From NCBI RefSeq assembly GCF_005938675.2, contig NZ_VCCH02000033.1, positions 1-64,000 of the forward strand: 64,000 nucleotides of DNA, read 5' to 3'. Shown here piece after piece: positions 51,994 through 63,613 of the stretch. Made by a program: the position numbers and the translations under genes. The notes beneath the pieces were generated by a model. The model was not told the DNA's origin and did not search any database. It saw nothing but the letters and a program-made list of their open reading frames with translations. This DNA comes from Mycobacterium sp. KBS0706 (lineage in GTDB: Bacteria; Pseudomonadota; Alphaproteobacteria; DSM-16000; Inquilinaceae). Every line of letters starts with the position of its first letter. Position 1 is the stretch's first letter.

Positions 51994-52896
51994 ATGGACC
52001 AAGCCCATGCCCGCTCCGACGCCGCGGACTTCGAAGCCAGCCGCAGGGTCCTGTGGGGCCTGGCCTACCGCATGCTCGGCTCGCGCGCCGATGCCGAGGA
52101 CGCGGTGCAGGAGACGTGGCTGCGCTGGCAGGCGGCCGACCGTGGCGCCGTCGACAACGCTCGGGCCTGGCTGGTCACCGCCTGCACCCGGCTGTGCATC
52201 GACCAGCTCCGCTCGGCCCGGCACCGGCGCGAGACCTATGTCGGCCCCTGGCTGCCGGAGCCGCTGGTGACCGAGACCGCCCCCTCCGCCGCCGAGGAGC
52301 TGGAGCGCAGCGAGACGCTGACCACTGCCTTCCTGCTGCTGCTGGAAAAGCTGACCCCGGTCGAGCGCGCGGCCTATCTGCTGCAGCACGTCTTCGGCCT
52401 CGAGCACGCGGCCGTGGCGACAGCGCTCGATCGCAGCGACACCGCCACCCGGCAGTTGGTCAGCCGCGCCCGGCGCAAGCTGGAGGGCAGCGGCCTGATC
52501 GCGGAGCCGGTGCCGCAGCCGCAGCATGAGGCGATGCTGACCGCCTTCCACGACGCGCTGCGCTCCGGCGATCTGGCGCAGCTGACCGCGCTCTTGACCC
52601 GCGACGCCCAGCTCTACAGCGACGGCGGCGGCAAGGTGCGGGCGGCGATGAACGTGATCGAGGGCGGCGAGCGGGTGGCTCAGTTCCTACACGGCGTCTG
52701 GCGCAAATTCGGCCGCGAATTCACCTATCTGCCGCGTTGGATCAACGGCCAGCAGGGCTATGTGGTGATGGACGGCGATCAGTTGATGGGCACGATCGGC
52801 CTCGCCGTCGGACCGGAGGGGATCACTGGCGTGTTCTGGACCCGCAACCCCGACAAGCTGGGCTCGGTTTCGCTGCCGGAACCGGGCGGCGCCTGA
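51994..52896 (+). CDS. ECF41-family RNA polymerase sigma factor (SigJ-like)
   Basis: A 300-residue ECF sigma factor. Region 2 (RRVLWGLAYRMLGSRADAEDAVQETWLRW) and region 4 (LTPVERAAYLLQHVFGLEHAAVATALDRSDTATRQLVSRAR) are followed by a SnoaL-like C-terminal extension of about 110 residues carrying DGGGK and NPDKL, the two motifs that define ECF41. The extension replaces a separate anti-sigma factor. ATG at 51994 is preferred because the promoter candidate ends at 51960; the frame is open from a TTG at 51961. The carboxymuconolactone decarboxylase or oxidoreductase often next to ECF41 genes is absent. Confidence 0.88.
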   Translation: MDQAHARSDAADFEASRRVLWGLAYRMLGSRADAEDAVQETWLRWQAADRGAVDNARAWLVTACTRLCIDQLRSARHRRETYVGPWLPEPLVTETAPSAAEELERSETLTTAFLLLLEKLTPVERAAYLLQHVFGLEHAAVATALDRSDTATRQLVSRARRKLEGSGLIAEPVPQPQHEAMLTAFHDALRSGDLAQLTALLTRDAQLYSDGGGKVRAAMNVIEGGERVAQFLHGVWRKFGREFTYLPRWINGQQGYVVMDGDQLMGTIGLAVGPEGITGVFWTRNPDKLGSVSLPEPGGA

Positions 52897-52921
52897 TCGT
52901 TTCGGAAGCGATCGATGCGGC

Positions 52922-52950
52922 TTGACGGGGCAGGGGGGCATCCGTATAGT
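52922..52950 (+). promoter_or_regulatory. Promoter of the str operon
   Basis: TTGACG at 52922-52927 and TATAGT at 52945-52950 with 17-base spacing, about 260 bases before rpsL. A near-consensus housekeeping promoter. The long leader (52957-53211) contains CCCGTTCTGCGACGGG, a small hairpin, and has no gene. Confidence 0.8.
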
Positions 52951-53211
52951 CCGCGCGCTTTTCCGGGAGCCGGCTGTAACCCGTTCTGCGACGGGTTAGA
53001 CGCGCTTTCCGCAGAGACAGACGACCGCGGATGCATCTGGGATGCGGCCGCGACAAGCGAAGGACTCCGGTTGGCCCCGCAGGTGTGGGCGCCTCGGGGT
53101 CCTGTATCGTTTGCGTCATCCTTCTCTCGGAATGGGTGTCGAGGCAGTGGAACCCGGACGGGTGGGCCGCTTTGCCGGGCCGTTTTTGTCGAAGAACCAA
53201 GAAGGGCAGAT

Positions 53212-53583
53212 ATGCCGACGATCAATCAGTTGATCCGTAAGCCGCGCCAGCCGCAGCGGGCGCGCAACAAGGTGCCGGCTCTCCAGGCCTGCCCGCAGAA
53301 GCGTGGCGTTTGCACCCGTGTCTACACCACGACCCCGAAGAAGCCGAACTCGGCGCTTCGTAAGGTGGCGCGCGTGCGCCTCACCAACGGGTTCGAGGTC
53401 ACCAGCTACATTCCGGGTGAAGGCCACAACCTGCAGGAGCACTCGGTCGTCATGATCCGCGGCGGCCGTGTCAAGGACTTGCCGGGCGTGCGCTACCACA
53501 TCATTCGCGGCACGCTCGATACGCAGGGTGTCAAGGATCGTCGCCAGCGCCGGTCGAAGTACGGCGCCAAGCGTCCGAAGTAA
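53212..53583 (+). CDS. rpsL: 30S ribosomal protein S12
   Basis: 123 residues. TTTPKKPNSALRKVARVRL and GGRVKDLPGVRYH are intact with Lys43 and Lys88, the wild-type residues in streptomycin-sensitive strains. Start at 53212 after AAGAAGGGCAG. Confidence 0.97.
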   Translation: MPTINQLIRKPRQPQRARNKVPALQACPQKRGVCTRVYTTTPKKPNSALRKVARVRLTNGFEVTSYIPGEGHNLQEHSVVMIRGGRVKDLPGVRYHIIRGTLDTQGVKDRRQRRSKYGAKRPK

Positions 53584-53594
53584 GGAGGTCACAG

Positions 53595-54065
53595 ATGTCC
53601 CGTCGCCATCGCGCCGAGAAGCGTGAAATCCTGCCGGACCCGAAATTCGGCGATGTCATCCTGTCGAAGTTCATGAACAACCTCATGTACGACGGCAAGA
53701 AGTCCGCCACCGAGAGCATCGTCTACGGTGCGCTCGACAAGCTGCAGGCCCGCACCAAGGGCGACCCGATCGTCGCCTTCCACGAGGCGCTGGCCAATGT
53801 CCGGCCGCATGTCGAGGTCCGGTCGCGCCGCGTCGGTGGCGCCACCTACCAGGTGCCGGTCGAAGTCCGCGCCGAGCGTGGCCAGGCCCTGGCCATCCGC
53901 TGGCTGATCACGGCCGCGCGCAAGCGTTCCGAGACCACCATGGTCGACCGCCTCTCGAACGAGCTGATGGATGCTGCCAACCAGCGCGGCGCCGCGGTGA
54001 AGAAGCGCGAGGACACCCACAAGATGGCGGACGCCAACAAGGCGTTCTCGCACTACCGCTGGTAA
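53595..54065 (+). CDS. rpsG: 30S ribosomal protein S7
   Basis: 156 residues, RRHRAEKREILPDPKFGD to AFSHYRW. TAAGGAGG between rpsL stop and this ATG is an excellent ribosome binding site. S7 nucleates the 30S head. Confidence 0.97.
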   Translation: MSRRHRAEKREILPDPKFGDVILSKFMNNLMYDGKKSATESIVYGALDKLQARTKGDPIVAFHEALANVRPHVEVRSRRVGGATYQVPVEVRAERGQALAIRWLITAARKRSETTMVDRLSNELMDAANQRGAAVKKREDTHKMADANKAFSHYRW

Positions 54066-54092
54066 CCCAGCCTCCGGCCCGAGAGACTGATC

Positions 54093-56168
<2,076 letters not shown>

Positions 56169-56197
56169 AGCGCGCATTAGAAGAACGGAGATAGGTT

Positions 56198-57388
<1,191 letters not shown>

Positions 57389-57729
57389 CGGTGATGTAAG
57401 GAATCATGGGTCGGGGGCTTCGGCTCCCGGCCTGTGAAGGACCAAGGACCGTACCTCCGTCCCCCGCCGCAAGGCGGCGCGGAAAGGGCGGCCCGGGATG
57501 AGAGGGGCGAGAGGTTTTCGAGCCTTGAGCCCCGCGCATGGCGGGCCCGATCACGAAAGCGTCACACCGGGGATTCCGGACGTGACATTCGGGGCGGGCT
57601 CGGTTATGAAACGCGCCTCACCCGAGCCCCCTCGCGGCTTGGGTGAGTTTTTTTTTGGACTGTTCGCGACGTGGGGGCCGGAATGAGCCGGTTTTCCACC
57701 TCTCGGCAAGAACACTCGGATACAGAACG
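57389..57729. other. tuf-rpsJ spacer
   Basis: A 341-base gap with no gene, holding a strong terminator at 57617-57656. About 73 bases separate the T-run from rpsJ; a new promoter for the S10 operon must lie here or just before the terminator. Boxes are not clear to me. Confidence 0.5.
57617..57656 (+). terminator. Intrinsic terminator between tuf and rpsJ
   Basis: CTCACCCGAGCC at 57617-57628, loop CCCTCGC, GGCTTGGGTGAG at 57636-57647 with one G-T pair, then nine T. One of the strongest terminators in the window. Confidence 0.92.
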
Positions 57730-58038
57730 ATGGACAGTCAGAACATCCGTATCCGCCTCAAGGCGTTCGATCATCGCGTGCTCGACCAGTCGACCAGCGA
57801 GATCGTCAACACCGCGAAGCGGACCGGTGCTCGGGTGCGCGGGCCGATCCCGCTGCCGACGAACATCGAGCGCTACACCGTCAACCGCTCGCCGCATGTC
57901 GACAAGAAGTCGCGCGAGCAGTTTGAGATCCGCACCCACAAGCGTCTGCTCGACATCGTCGACCCGACGCCGCAGACGGTCGATGCTTTGATGAAGCTCG
58001 ACCTCGCGGCCGGTGTCGATGTCGAGATCAAGCTCTGA
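57730..58038 (+). CDS. rpsJ: 30S ribosomal protein S10
   Basis: 102 residues: QNIRIRLKAFDHRVLDQSTSEIV and RTHKRLLDIVDPTPQTVDALMKLDLAAGVDVEIKL. The frame is open upstream into the terminator but the ATG at 57730 gives the normal protein. First gene of the S10 operon. Confidence 0.97.
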   Translation: MDSQNIRIRLKAFDHRVLDQSTSEIVNTAKRTGARVRGPIPLPTNIERYTVNRSPHVDKKSREQFEIRTHKRLLDIVDPTPQTVDALMKLDLAAGVDVEIKL

Positions 58039-58048
58039 GGCGGTGACG

Positions 58049-58786
58049 ATGCGCTCCGGATTGATCGCCCAGAAGCTGGGCATGACACGAATTTTCGACG
58101 CCGAAGGCCAGCACGTTCCGGTCACGGTCCTCAAGCTCGACGGCGTCCAGGTCGTCGCGGTGAAGACCGAGGAGACCGACGGCTACACCGCGGTGCAGCT
58201 CGGTGCCGGCAAGGCCAAGGTCAAGAACGTCTCCAAGGGCGTTCGCGGCCACTACGCCAAGGCCGAGGTCGAGCCGAAGAAGAAGCTGGTCGAGTTCCGC
58301 GTCAGCACCGATGCGCTGCTGACCGTCGGTGACGAGCTGACCGCCGACCATTTCGTGGCCGGCCAGATCGTCGACGTCACCGGCACTTCGATCGGCAAGG
58401 GCTACGCCGGCGTCATGAAGCGCTGGAACTTCGGCGGCCTGCGCGCCTCGCACGGCGTGTCCGTCTCGCACCGGTCGCACGGTTCGACCGGCCAGCGGCA
58501 GGACCCGGGCCGGGTGTTCAAGAACAAGAAGATGGCCGGCCATCTCGGTGCGGAGCGGGTGACGGTGCAGAACCTCACCGTCGTCACCACCGATGTCGAG
58601 CGCGGCCTGATCATGGTCAAGGGTGCGGTCCCGGGCGCCGAAGGCGGCTGGGTGCTGATCCGCGACGCGGTCAAGCGGCCGGCGCCGAAGGACGTCCCGT
58701 TCCCGGGTGCGGTCCGCAAGGCTGCTGCCGAGACGGCTGCCGTCGTCGAGACCCCCGCGACCGACACCACCGGTCAGGAGGGCTAA
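58049..58786 (+). CDS. rplC: 50S ribosomal protein L3
   Basis: 245 residues, longer than E. coli L3 (209) through a C-terminal Ala/Val/Thr-rich tail. RSGLIAQKLGMTRIF and GASHGVSVSHRSHGSTGQ-like core are visible. Start at 58049 on a GGTGACG leader. Confidence 0.96.
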   Translation: MRSGLIAQKLGMTRIFDAEGQHVPVTVLKLDGVQVVAVKTEETDGYTAVQLGAGKAKVKNVSKGVRGHYAKAEVEPKKKLVEFRVSTDALLTVGDELTADHFVAGQIVDVTGTSIGKGYAGVMKRWNFGGLRASHGVSVSHRSHGSTGQRQDPGRVFKNKKMAGHLGAERVTVQNLTVVTTDVERGLIMVKGAVPGAEGGWVLIRDAVKRPAPKDVPFPGAVRKAAAETAAVVETPATDTTGQEG

Positions 58787-58789
58787 GCG

Positions 58790-59410
58790 ATGAAGATCGC
58801 CGTCAAGACGTTCGACAACGCGAGCGCCGGTGAGATCGAGCTCGACGATTCGGTCTTCGGTCTCGAGGTCCGCACCGATCTGCTCGCCCGCATGGTGAAC
58901 TGGCAGCTGGCCAAGCGCCGCTCCGGCAACCACAAGACCAAGGGCATCAGCGAGATCCGCGGCACGACCAAGAAGCCCTACAAGCAGAAGGGCACGGGTC
59001 ACGCCCGCCAGGGTTCGACGCGGTCGCCGCAGTTCCGCGGCGGCGCCCGGATCTTCGGGCCGGTCGTCCGCAGCCATGCGCACGACCTGCCGAAGAAGGT
59101 CCGCAAGCTGGCCCTGCGCCACGCGCTGTCCTCCAAGGCGGCCGATGGCAAGCTGGTCGTGGTCGACGCGGTCGTGGCCGACAGCCACAAGACCAAGGGC
59201 CTCGCCGCCAAGCTGACCGCGCTGGGTCTCGACTCCGCGCTGATCCTGGCCGGTGAGCAGATCGACACCAACTTCGCCCTCGCCGCCCGGAACCTGCCGT
59301 TCATCGACGTGCTGCCCAGCCAGGGCGCCAACGTCTACGACATCCTGCGCCGCGACACCCTCGTGTTGTCGCGCCAGGCGGTCGAGCAGCTCGAGGCCCG
59401 CCTGAAATGA
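58790..59410 (+). CDS. rplD: 50S ribosomal protein L4
   Basis: 206 residues with the tunnel loop KPYKQKGTGHARQGSTRSPQFRGGARIFGP. Overlaps rplW by four bases (ATGA). In enterobacteria L4 represses the operon via the S10 leader; no such leader is obvious here. Confidence 0.96.
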   Translation: MKIAVKTFDNASAGEIELDDSVFGLEVRTDLLARMVNWQLAKRRSGNHKTKGISEIRGTTKKPYKQKGTGHARQGSTRSPQFRGGARIFGPVVRSHAHDLPKKVRKLALRHALSSKAADGKLVVVDAVVADSHKTKGLAAKLTALGLDSALILAGEQIDTNFALAARNLPFIDVLPSQGANVYDILRRDTLVLSRQAVEQLEARLK

Positions 59411-59733
59411 TCCGCTCTCGCAAGAAGAAGGCCGAGGCCAACGTCACCCCGCGGATGTACGACATCATCCGCGCGCCGGTGATCACCGAGAAGGCGACGC
59501 TCGCCGCCGGCCACAACCAGGTCGTGTTCAAGGTGCCGCTCGACGCCACCAAGCCCGAGATCCGCGGTGCGGTCGAAGGCGTGTTCGGCGTCAAGGTCAC
59601 CGCGGTGAACACCCTGATCGTCAAGGGCAAGACCAAGCGCTTCCGGGGCCTCCCGGGCAAGCGCTCGGATGTGAAGAAGGCCGTCGTGACGCTTGCCGAA
59701 GGGCAGCAGATCGACGTGACCACGGGGGTTTGA
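59407..59733 (+). CDS. rplW: 50S ribosomal protein L23
   Basis: 108 residues. YDIIRAPVITEKATLAA and VNTLIVKGKTKRFRG are typical. Located at the exit tunnel, docking site for trigger factor and SRP. Confidence 0.96.
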   Translation: MIRSRKKKAEANVTPRMYDIIRAPVITEKATLAAGHNQVVFKVPLDATKPEIRGAVEGVFGVKVTAVNTLIVKGKTKRFRGLPGKRSDVKKAVVTLAEGQQIDVTTGV

Positions 59734-59737
59734 TCCG

Positions 59738-60562
59738 ATGGCTTTGAAGACCTTCAATCCCATCACCCCGGGCCTGCGCCAGCTGGTCCAGGTGGATCGC
59801 TCGGGCCTGTGGAAGGGCAAGCCGGTCAAGACGCTGACCGAAGGCCTGACCAAGAAGGGCGGCCGCAACAACACCGGCCGCATCACCGCCTTCCATCAGG
59901 GCGGCGGGCACAAGCGCACCTACCGGATCATCGACTTCAAGCGCCGCAAGCTCGACGTCGTCGGCACGGTGGAGCGCCTGGAGTACGATCCGAACCGGAC
60001 CGCCTTCATCGCCCTCATCACCTATGAGGACGGCGAGCAGGCCTACATCCTGGCGCCGCAGCGCCTAGCCCCCGGCGACAAGATCGTTTCCGGCGAGAAG
60101 GTGGACATCAAGCCGGGCAACGCCATGCCGCTGCGCAGCATGCCGGTCGGCACGATCGTCCACAATGTCGAGCTGAAGGCCGGCAAGGGCGGCCAGATGG
60201 CGCGTTCCGCCGGCACCTATGCCCAGCTGGTCGGCCGCGACATGGGCTATGCCCAGCTGAAGCTGGCCTCTGGCGAGCTGCGCATCGTGCGCGGCGAGTG
60301 CTTCGCCACGGTCGGCGCGGTCTCGAACCCGGACCAGTCGAACGTTTCGATCGGCAAGGCCGGCCGGAACCGCTGGCTCGGCAAGAAGCCGGTCACCCGC
60401 GGCGTCGCCATGAACCCGGTCGACCATCCGCATGGCGGTGGTGAAGGCCGCACCTCCGGTGGCCGCCACCCGGTCACGCCGTGGGGCAAGCCGACCAAGG
60501 GCCGCAAGACGCGCAGCAACAAGGCGACGGATAAGCTCATTATCCGCCGTCGCAAGAAGTAA
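59738..60562 (+). CDS. rplB: 50S ribosomal protein L2
   Basis: 274 residues with the C-terminal signature VAMNPVDHPHGGGEGRTSGGRHPVTPWG, including the histidine near the peptidyl-transferase centre. Confidence 0.97.
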   Translation: MALKTFNPITPGLRQLVQVDRSGLWKGKPVKTLTEGLTKKGGRNNTGRITAFHQGGGHKRTYRIIDFKRRKLDVVGTVERLEYDPNRTAFIALITYEDGEQAYILAPQRLAPGDKIVSGEKVDIKPGNAMPLRSMPVGTIVHNVELKAGKGGQMARSAGTYAQLVGRDMGYAQLKLASGELRIVRGECFATVGAVSNPDQSNVSIGKAGRNRWLGKKPVTRGVAMNPVDHPHGGGEGRTSGGRHPVTPWGKPTKGRKTRSNKATDKLIIRRRKK

Positions 60563-60574
60563 GGGAGAGCGACG

Positions 60575-60853
60575 GTGGCACGCTCCATCTGGAAGGGCCC
60601 GTTCATCGACGGCTATCTGCTGAAGAAGGCAGACAAGTCGCGTGCGTCGGGCCGGAACGAGATCATCAAAATCTGGTCGCGTCGCTCGACCATCCTGCCG
60701 CAGTTCGTCGGTCTGACCTTCGGTGTCTACAACGGGCAGAAGTTCCTGCCGGTCGTGGTCAACGAGAACATGGTCGGCCACAAGTTCGGCGAGTTCTCGC
60801 CGACGCGGACGTACTACGGTCACGCGTCGGACAAGAAGTCGAAGAGGAAGTAA
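60575..60853 (+). CDS. rpsS: 30S ribosomal protein S19
   Basis: 92 residues, GTG start after AAGGGAGAG. ARSIWKGPFIDGYLLKKAD and GHKFGEFSPTRTYYGH are typical. Confidence 0.97.
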   Translation: MARSIWKGPFIDGYLLKKADKSRASGRNEIIKIWSRRSTILPQFVGLTFGVYNGQKFLPVVVNENMVGHKFGEFSPTRTYYGHASDKKSKRK

Positions 60854-60856
60854 GCG

Positions 60857-61237
60857 ATGGGACAGGAGAAGAACCCCCCTCGCCTTGCGGACAATGAGGC
60901 GCGGGCGTTTGCGAAGACGCTGCGCACCAGCCCCCGCAAGCTCAACCTCGTCGCTCAGTCGATCCGAGGCAAGGACGCGGCCAAGGCGCTGGCCGAGCTC
61001 ACCTTCTCGCGCCGGCGCATCGCCGACGACGTCAAGAAGGTGCTGCAGTCGGCGATCGCCAATGCCGAGAACAATCACCAGCTGGACGTCGATCGGCTCT
61101 ACGTGGCCGAGGCCTATGTCGGGCGGCAGATCGTCATGAAGCGGTTCCATGCCCGCGCCCGCGGCCGTGCGTCCCGCATCGAGAAGCTCTGGTCGAACCT
61201 CACGGTCATCGTCCGCGAGCGGCGGGAGACGGCGTAA
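60857..61237 (+). CDS. rplV: 50S ribosomal protein L22
   Basis: 126 residues. RTSPRKLNLVAQSIRGKDAAKALAEL and the tunnel hairpin KRFHARARGRASRIEKLWSNLTVIV are present. The last A of its stop is the first base of the rpsC start. Confidence 0.96.
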   Translation: MGQEKNPPRLADNEARAFAKTLRTSPRKLNLVAQSIRGKDAAKALAELTFSRRRIADDVKKVLQSAIANAENNHQLDVDRLYVAEAYVGRQIVMKRFHARARGRASRIEKLWSNLTVIVRERRETA

Positions 61238-61986
61238 TGGGTCAGAAAGTCAATCCGATCGGCCTGCGGGTCGGCATCAACCGGACCTGGGATTCGCGCT
61301 GGTTCGCGACCAAGGACTATGCCGGCCTGCTGCACGCCGATCTCAAGATCCGCGAGTTCCTCGAGAAGCGTCTGGCCCAGGCGGGCATCAGCCGCATCGT
61401 CATCGAGCGGCCGGCGAAGAAGGCGCGCGTCACGGTCTACACCGCCCGTCCGGGCGTGGTGATCGGCAAGAAGGGCGCCGACATCGAGAAGCTCCGTCAG
61501 GAGCTGGCGAAGATGGCGCGCAGCGAGGTCAGCCTGAACATCGTCGAGATCCGCAAGCCGGAGATCGACGCCAAGCTGGTCGCCGAGAACATCGCCAACC
61601 AGCTCGAGCGCCGCGTGGCGTTCCGTCGCGCCATGAAGCGCGCGGTGCAGAACGCGATGCGCCTGGGCGCCCAGGGCATCCGGATCAACTGCGGCGGCCG
61701 CCTCGGCGGCGCCGAGATCGCGCGCACCGAATGGTACCGCGAGGGCCGGGTACCGCTGCACACGCTGCGCGCCGATGTCGATTACGGCACGGCGACGGCG
61801 AAGACCACCTACGGCACCTGCGGCGTCAAGGTCTGGGTGTTCAAGGGCGAGATTCTCGCCCATGACCCGATGGCCCAGGACAAGCGGGCGGCCGAGGCGG
61901 CCACCGGCCCGTCTTCGGCCCGGCCGGAGCGTGGCGATCGTCGTGACGACCGTCGTGGCCGCGGCGATCGCGGCCGGGAGGGCTGA
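61237..61986 (+). CDS. rpsC: 30S ribosomal protein S3
   Basis: 249 residues. The N-terminal GQKVNPIGLRVGINRTWDSRWF and KH-domain VYTARPGVVIGKKGADIEKL are intact. The C-terminus carries a charged Arg/Asp-Gly tail (RGDRRDDRRGRGDRGREG), longer than in E. coli. Confidence 0.97.
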   Translation: MGQKVNPIGLRVGINRTWDSRWFATKDYAGLLHADLKIREFLEKRLAQAGISRIVIERPAKKARVTVYTARPGVVIGKKGADIEKLRQELAKMARSEVSLNIVEIRKPEIDAKLVAENIANQLERRVAFRRAMKRAVQNAMRLGAQGIRINCGGRLGGAEIARTEWYREGRVPLHTLRADVDYGTATAKTTYGTCGVKVWVFKGEILAHDPMAQDKRAAEAATGPSSARPERGDRRDDRRGRGDRGREG

Positions 61987-61991
61987 GGATC

Positions 61992-62411
61992 ATGCTGAGT
62001 CCCAAGCGCACCAAGTACCGCAAGCAGCACAAGGGCCGGATCCACGGCGTTGCGAAGGGCGGCACCACGCTGAACTTCGGCGCCTTCGGCCTGAAGGCTC
62101 AGGAGCCGGCGCGCCTGACCGCGCGGCAGATCGAGGCGGCCCGCCGCGCGATCACCCGCCACATCAAGCGTCAGGGCCGCGTCTGGATCCGGATTTTCCC
62201 GGACGTGCCGGTGTCGTCGAAGCCTGCCGAAGTCCGCATGGGTTCGGGCAAGGGCGCGCCGGAGTTCTGGGCCGCCCGGGTCAAGCCCGGCCGCGTCATG
62301 TTCGAGCTCGACGGCGTGCCCGGCGACCTGGCGAAGGAAGCCTTCGCCCTGGCCGCCGCCAAGCTGCCGATCGCCTGCAAGTTCATCGCCCGTCTTGGTG
62401 AGGAGGTCTGA
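61992..62411 (+). CDS. rplP: 50S ribosomal protein L16
   Basis: 139 residues. LSPKRTKYRKQHKGRIHGVA and VRMGSGKGAPEFWAARVKPGR are typical. Confidence 0.97.
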   Translation: MLSPKRTKYRKQHKGRIHGVAKGGTTLNFGAFGLKAQEPARLTARQIEAARRAITRHIKRQGRVWIRIFPDVPVSSKPAEVRMGSGKGAPEFWAARVKPGRVMFELDGVPGDLAKEAFALAAAKLPIACKFIARLGEEV

Positions 62412-62413
62412 CC

Positions 62414-62620
62414 ATGGATATCGAAGACGTCCGCGCCAAGACGCCGGACCAGCTGAAGGACGATCTGCTCGCGCTGAAGAAGGAGCAGTTCAACCTGCGC
62501 TTCCAGGCGGCGTCGGGCCAGCTCGAGAACACGGCGCGGGTCCGCGTCGTGCGTCGCGACATCGCTCGCATCAAGACCGTCATGGGCCAGCGCGGCAAGG
62601 ATGCCGCGCCGGCCAAGTAA
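62414..62620 (+). CDS. rpmC: 50S ribosomal protein L29
   Basis: 68 residues, two-helix protein: VRAKTPDQLKDDLLALKKEQFNLRFQAASGQLEN. Two bases after rplP. Confidence 0.95.
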   Translation: MDIEDVRAKTPDQLKDDLLALKKEQFNLRFQAASGQLENTARVRVVRRDIARIKTVMGQRGKDAAPAK

Positions 62621-62634
62621 GAGGATTGTGAGCC

Positions 62635-62916
62635 ATGCCGCGGCGCGTGCTCATCGGGACGGTTGTGTCCGACAAGACTGAGAAGACCGTCACGGTCCTC
62701 GTCGAACGCAACCTGATGCACCCGGTCTACAAGAAGTTCATCAAGCGGACCAAGCGGTACCTCGCCCATGACGAGGCCAATGCCTGCAAGGTCGGCGATC
62801 GCGTCTCGATCATCGAGACCCGGCCGATCAGCAAGCGGAAGACCTGGCTCGTCCTGTCCGAGGCCGAGGCGAGCGCCATCGGCGCCTCCGCCGACCCCGC
62901 TGTTTCGGGAGCGTAA
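62635..62916 (+). CDS. rpsQ: 30S ribosomal protein S17
   Basis: 93 residues, OB fold, VLIGTVVSDKTEKTVTVLVER and HDEANACKVGDRVSIIETRPISKRKTW. A short Ala-rich extension follows. Confidence 0.96.
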   Translation: MPRRVLIGTVVSDKTEKTVTVLVERNLMHPVYKKFIKRTKRYLAHDEANACKVGDRVSIIETRPISKRKTWLVLSEAEASAIGASADPAVSGA

Positions 62917-62919
62917 ACC

Positions 62920-63288
62920 ATGATTCAGATGCAGACGAATCTGGACGTCGCCGACAATTCAGGCGCTCGTCGGGTGATGTGCATCAAGGTGCTGGGCGGT
63001 TCCCACCGCCGGACCGCCACCGTCGGCGACGTCATCGTCGTGTCGATCAAGGAGGCGATTCCGCGGGGCCGCGTGAAGAAGGGTGACGTGCATCGCGCCG
63101 TCATCGTTCGGACCGCCAAGGAACTGCGCCGCGCCGATGGCTCGACGATCAAGTTCGACCGCAACGCGGCCGTGCTGATCAACAAGCAGGGCGAGCCGGT
63201 CGGCACCCGCATCTTCGGGCCGGTGACGCGCGAGCTGCGGGCCAAGAAGTTCATGAAGATCATCTCGCTCGCCCCCGAGGTGCTGTGA
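62920..63288 (+). CDS. rplN: 50S ribosomal protein L14
   Basis: 122 residues, MIQMQTNLDVADNSGARRVM start and KFDRNAAVLINKQGEPVGTRIFGPVTREL. First gene of the spc operon by content. The stop overlaps the rplX start. Confidence 0.97.
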   Translation: MIQMQTNLDVADNSGARRVMCIKVLGGSHRRTATVGDVIVVSIKEAIPRGRVKKGDVHRAVIVRTAKELRRADGSTIKFDRNAAVLINKQGEPVGTRIFGPVTRELRAKKFMKIISLAPEVL

Positions 63289-63605
63289 TGGCTGCGAAGA
63301 TCAAGAAAGGCGACCAGGTCGTCGTCCTCGCCGGCCGTGACAAGGGCAAGAAGGGCGAGGTCATCGAGGTCCGTCCGGCCGACGACCGTGTCGTCGTCCG
63401 CGGCGTGAACATCGTGAAGCGCCACACCCGCCAGTCTGCGAAGACGCAGGGCGGGATCGTGGAGCAGGAGGCTGCGCTGCACGTCTCGAACGTGGCGCAT
63501 GCCGACCCGAAGAGCGGCAAGCCGACCCGCGTCGGCTTCAAGACGCTCGACGACGGCCGCAAGGTCCGGGTCGCCAAGGCCTCCGGCGAAGTGATTGATC
63601 GGTGA
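63288..63605 (+). CDS. rplX: 50S ribosomal protein L24
   Basis: 105 residues, KOW motif KIKKGDQVVVLAGRDKGKKGEV and GGIVEQEAALHVSNVAHAD. ATG at 63288 shares a base with the rplN stop; an overlapping GTG at 63285 is less likely. Confidence 0.96.
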   Translation: MAAKIKKGDQVVVLAGRDKGKKGEVIEVRPADDRVVVRGVNIVKRHTRQSAKTQGGIVEQEAALHVSNVAHADPKSGKPTRVGFKTLDDGRKVRVAKASGEVIDR

Positions 63606-63613
63606 GGATGGCC

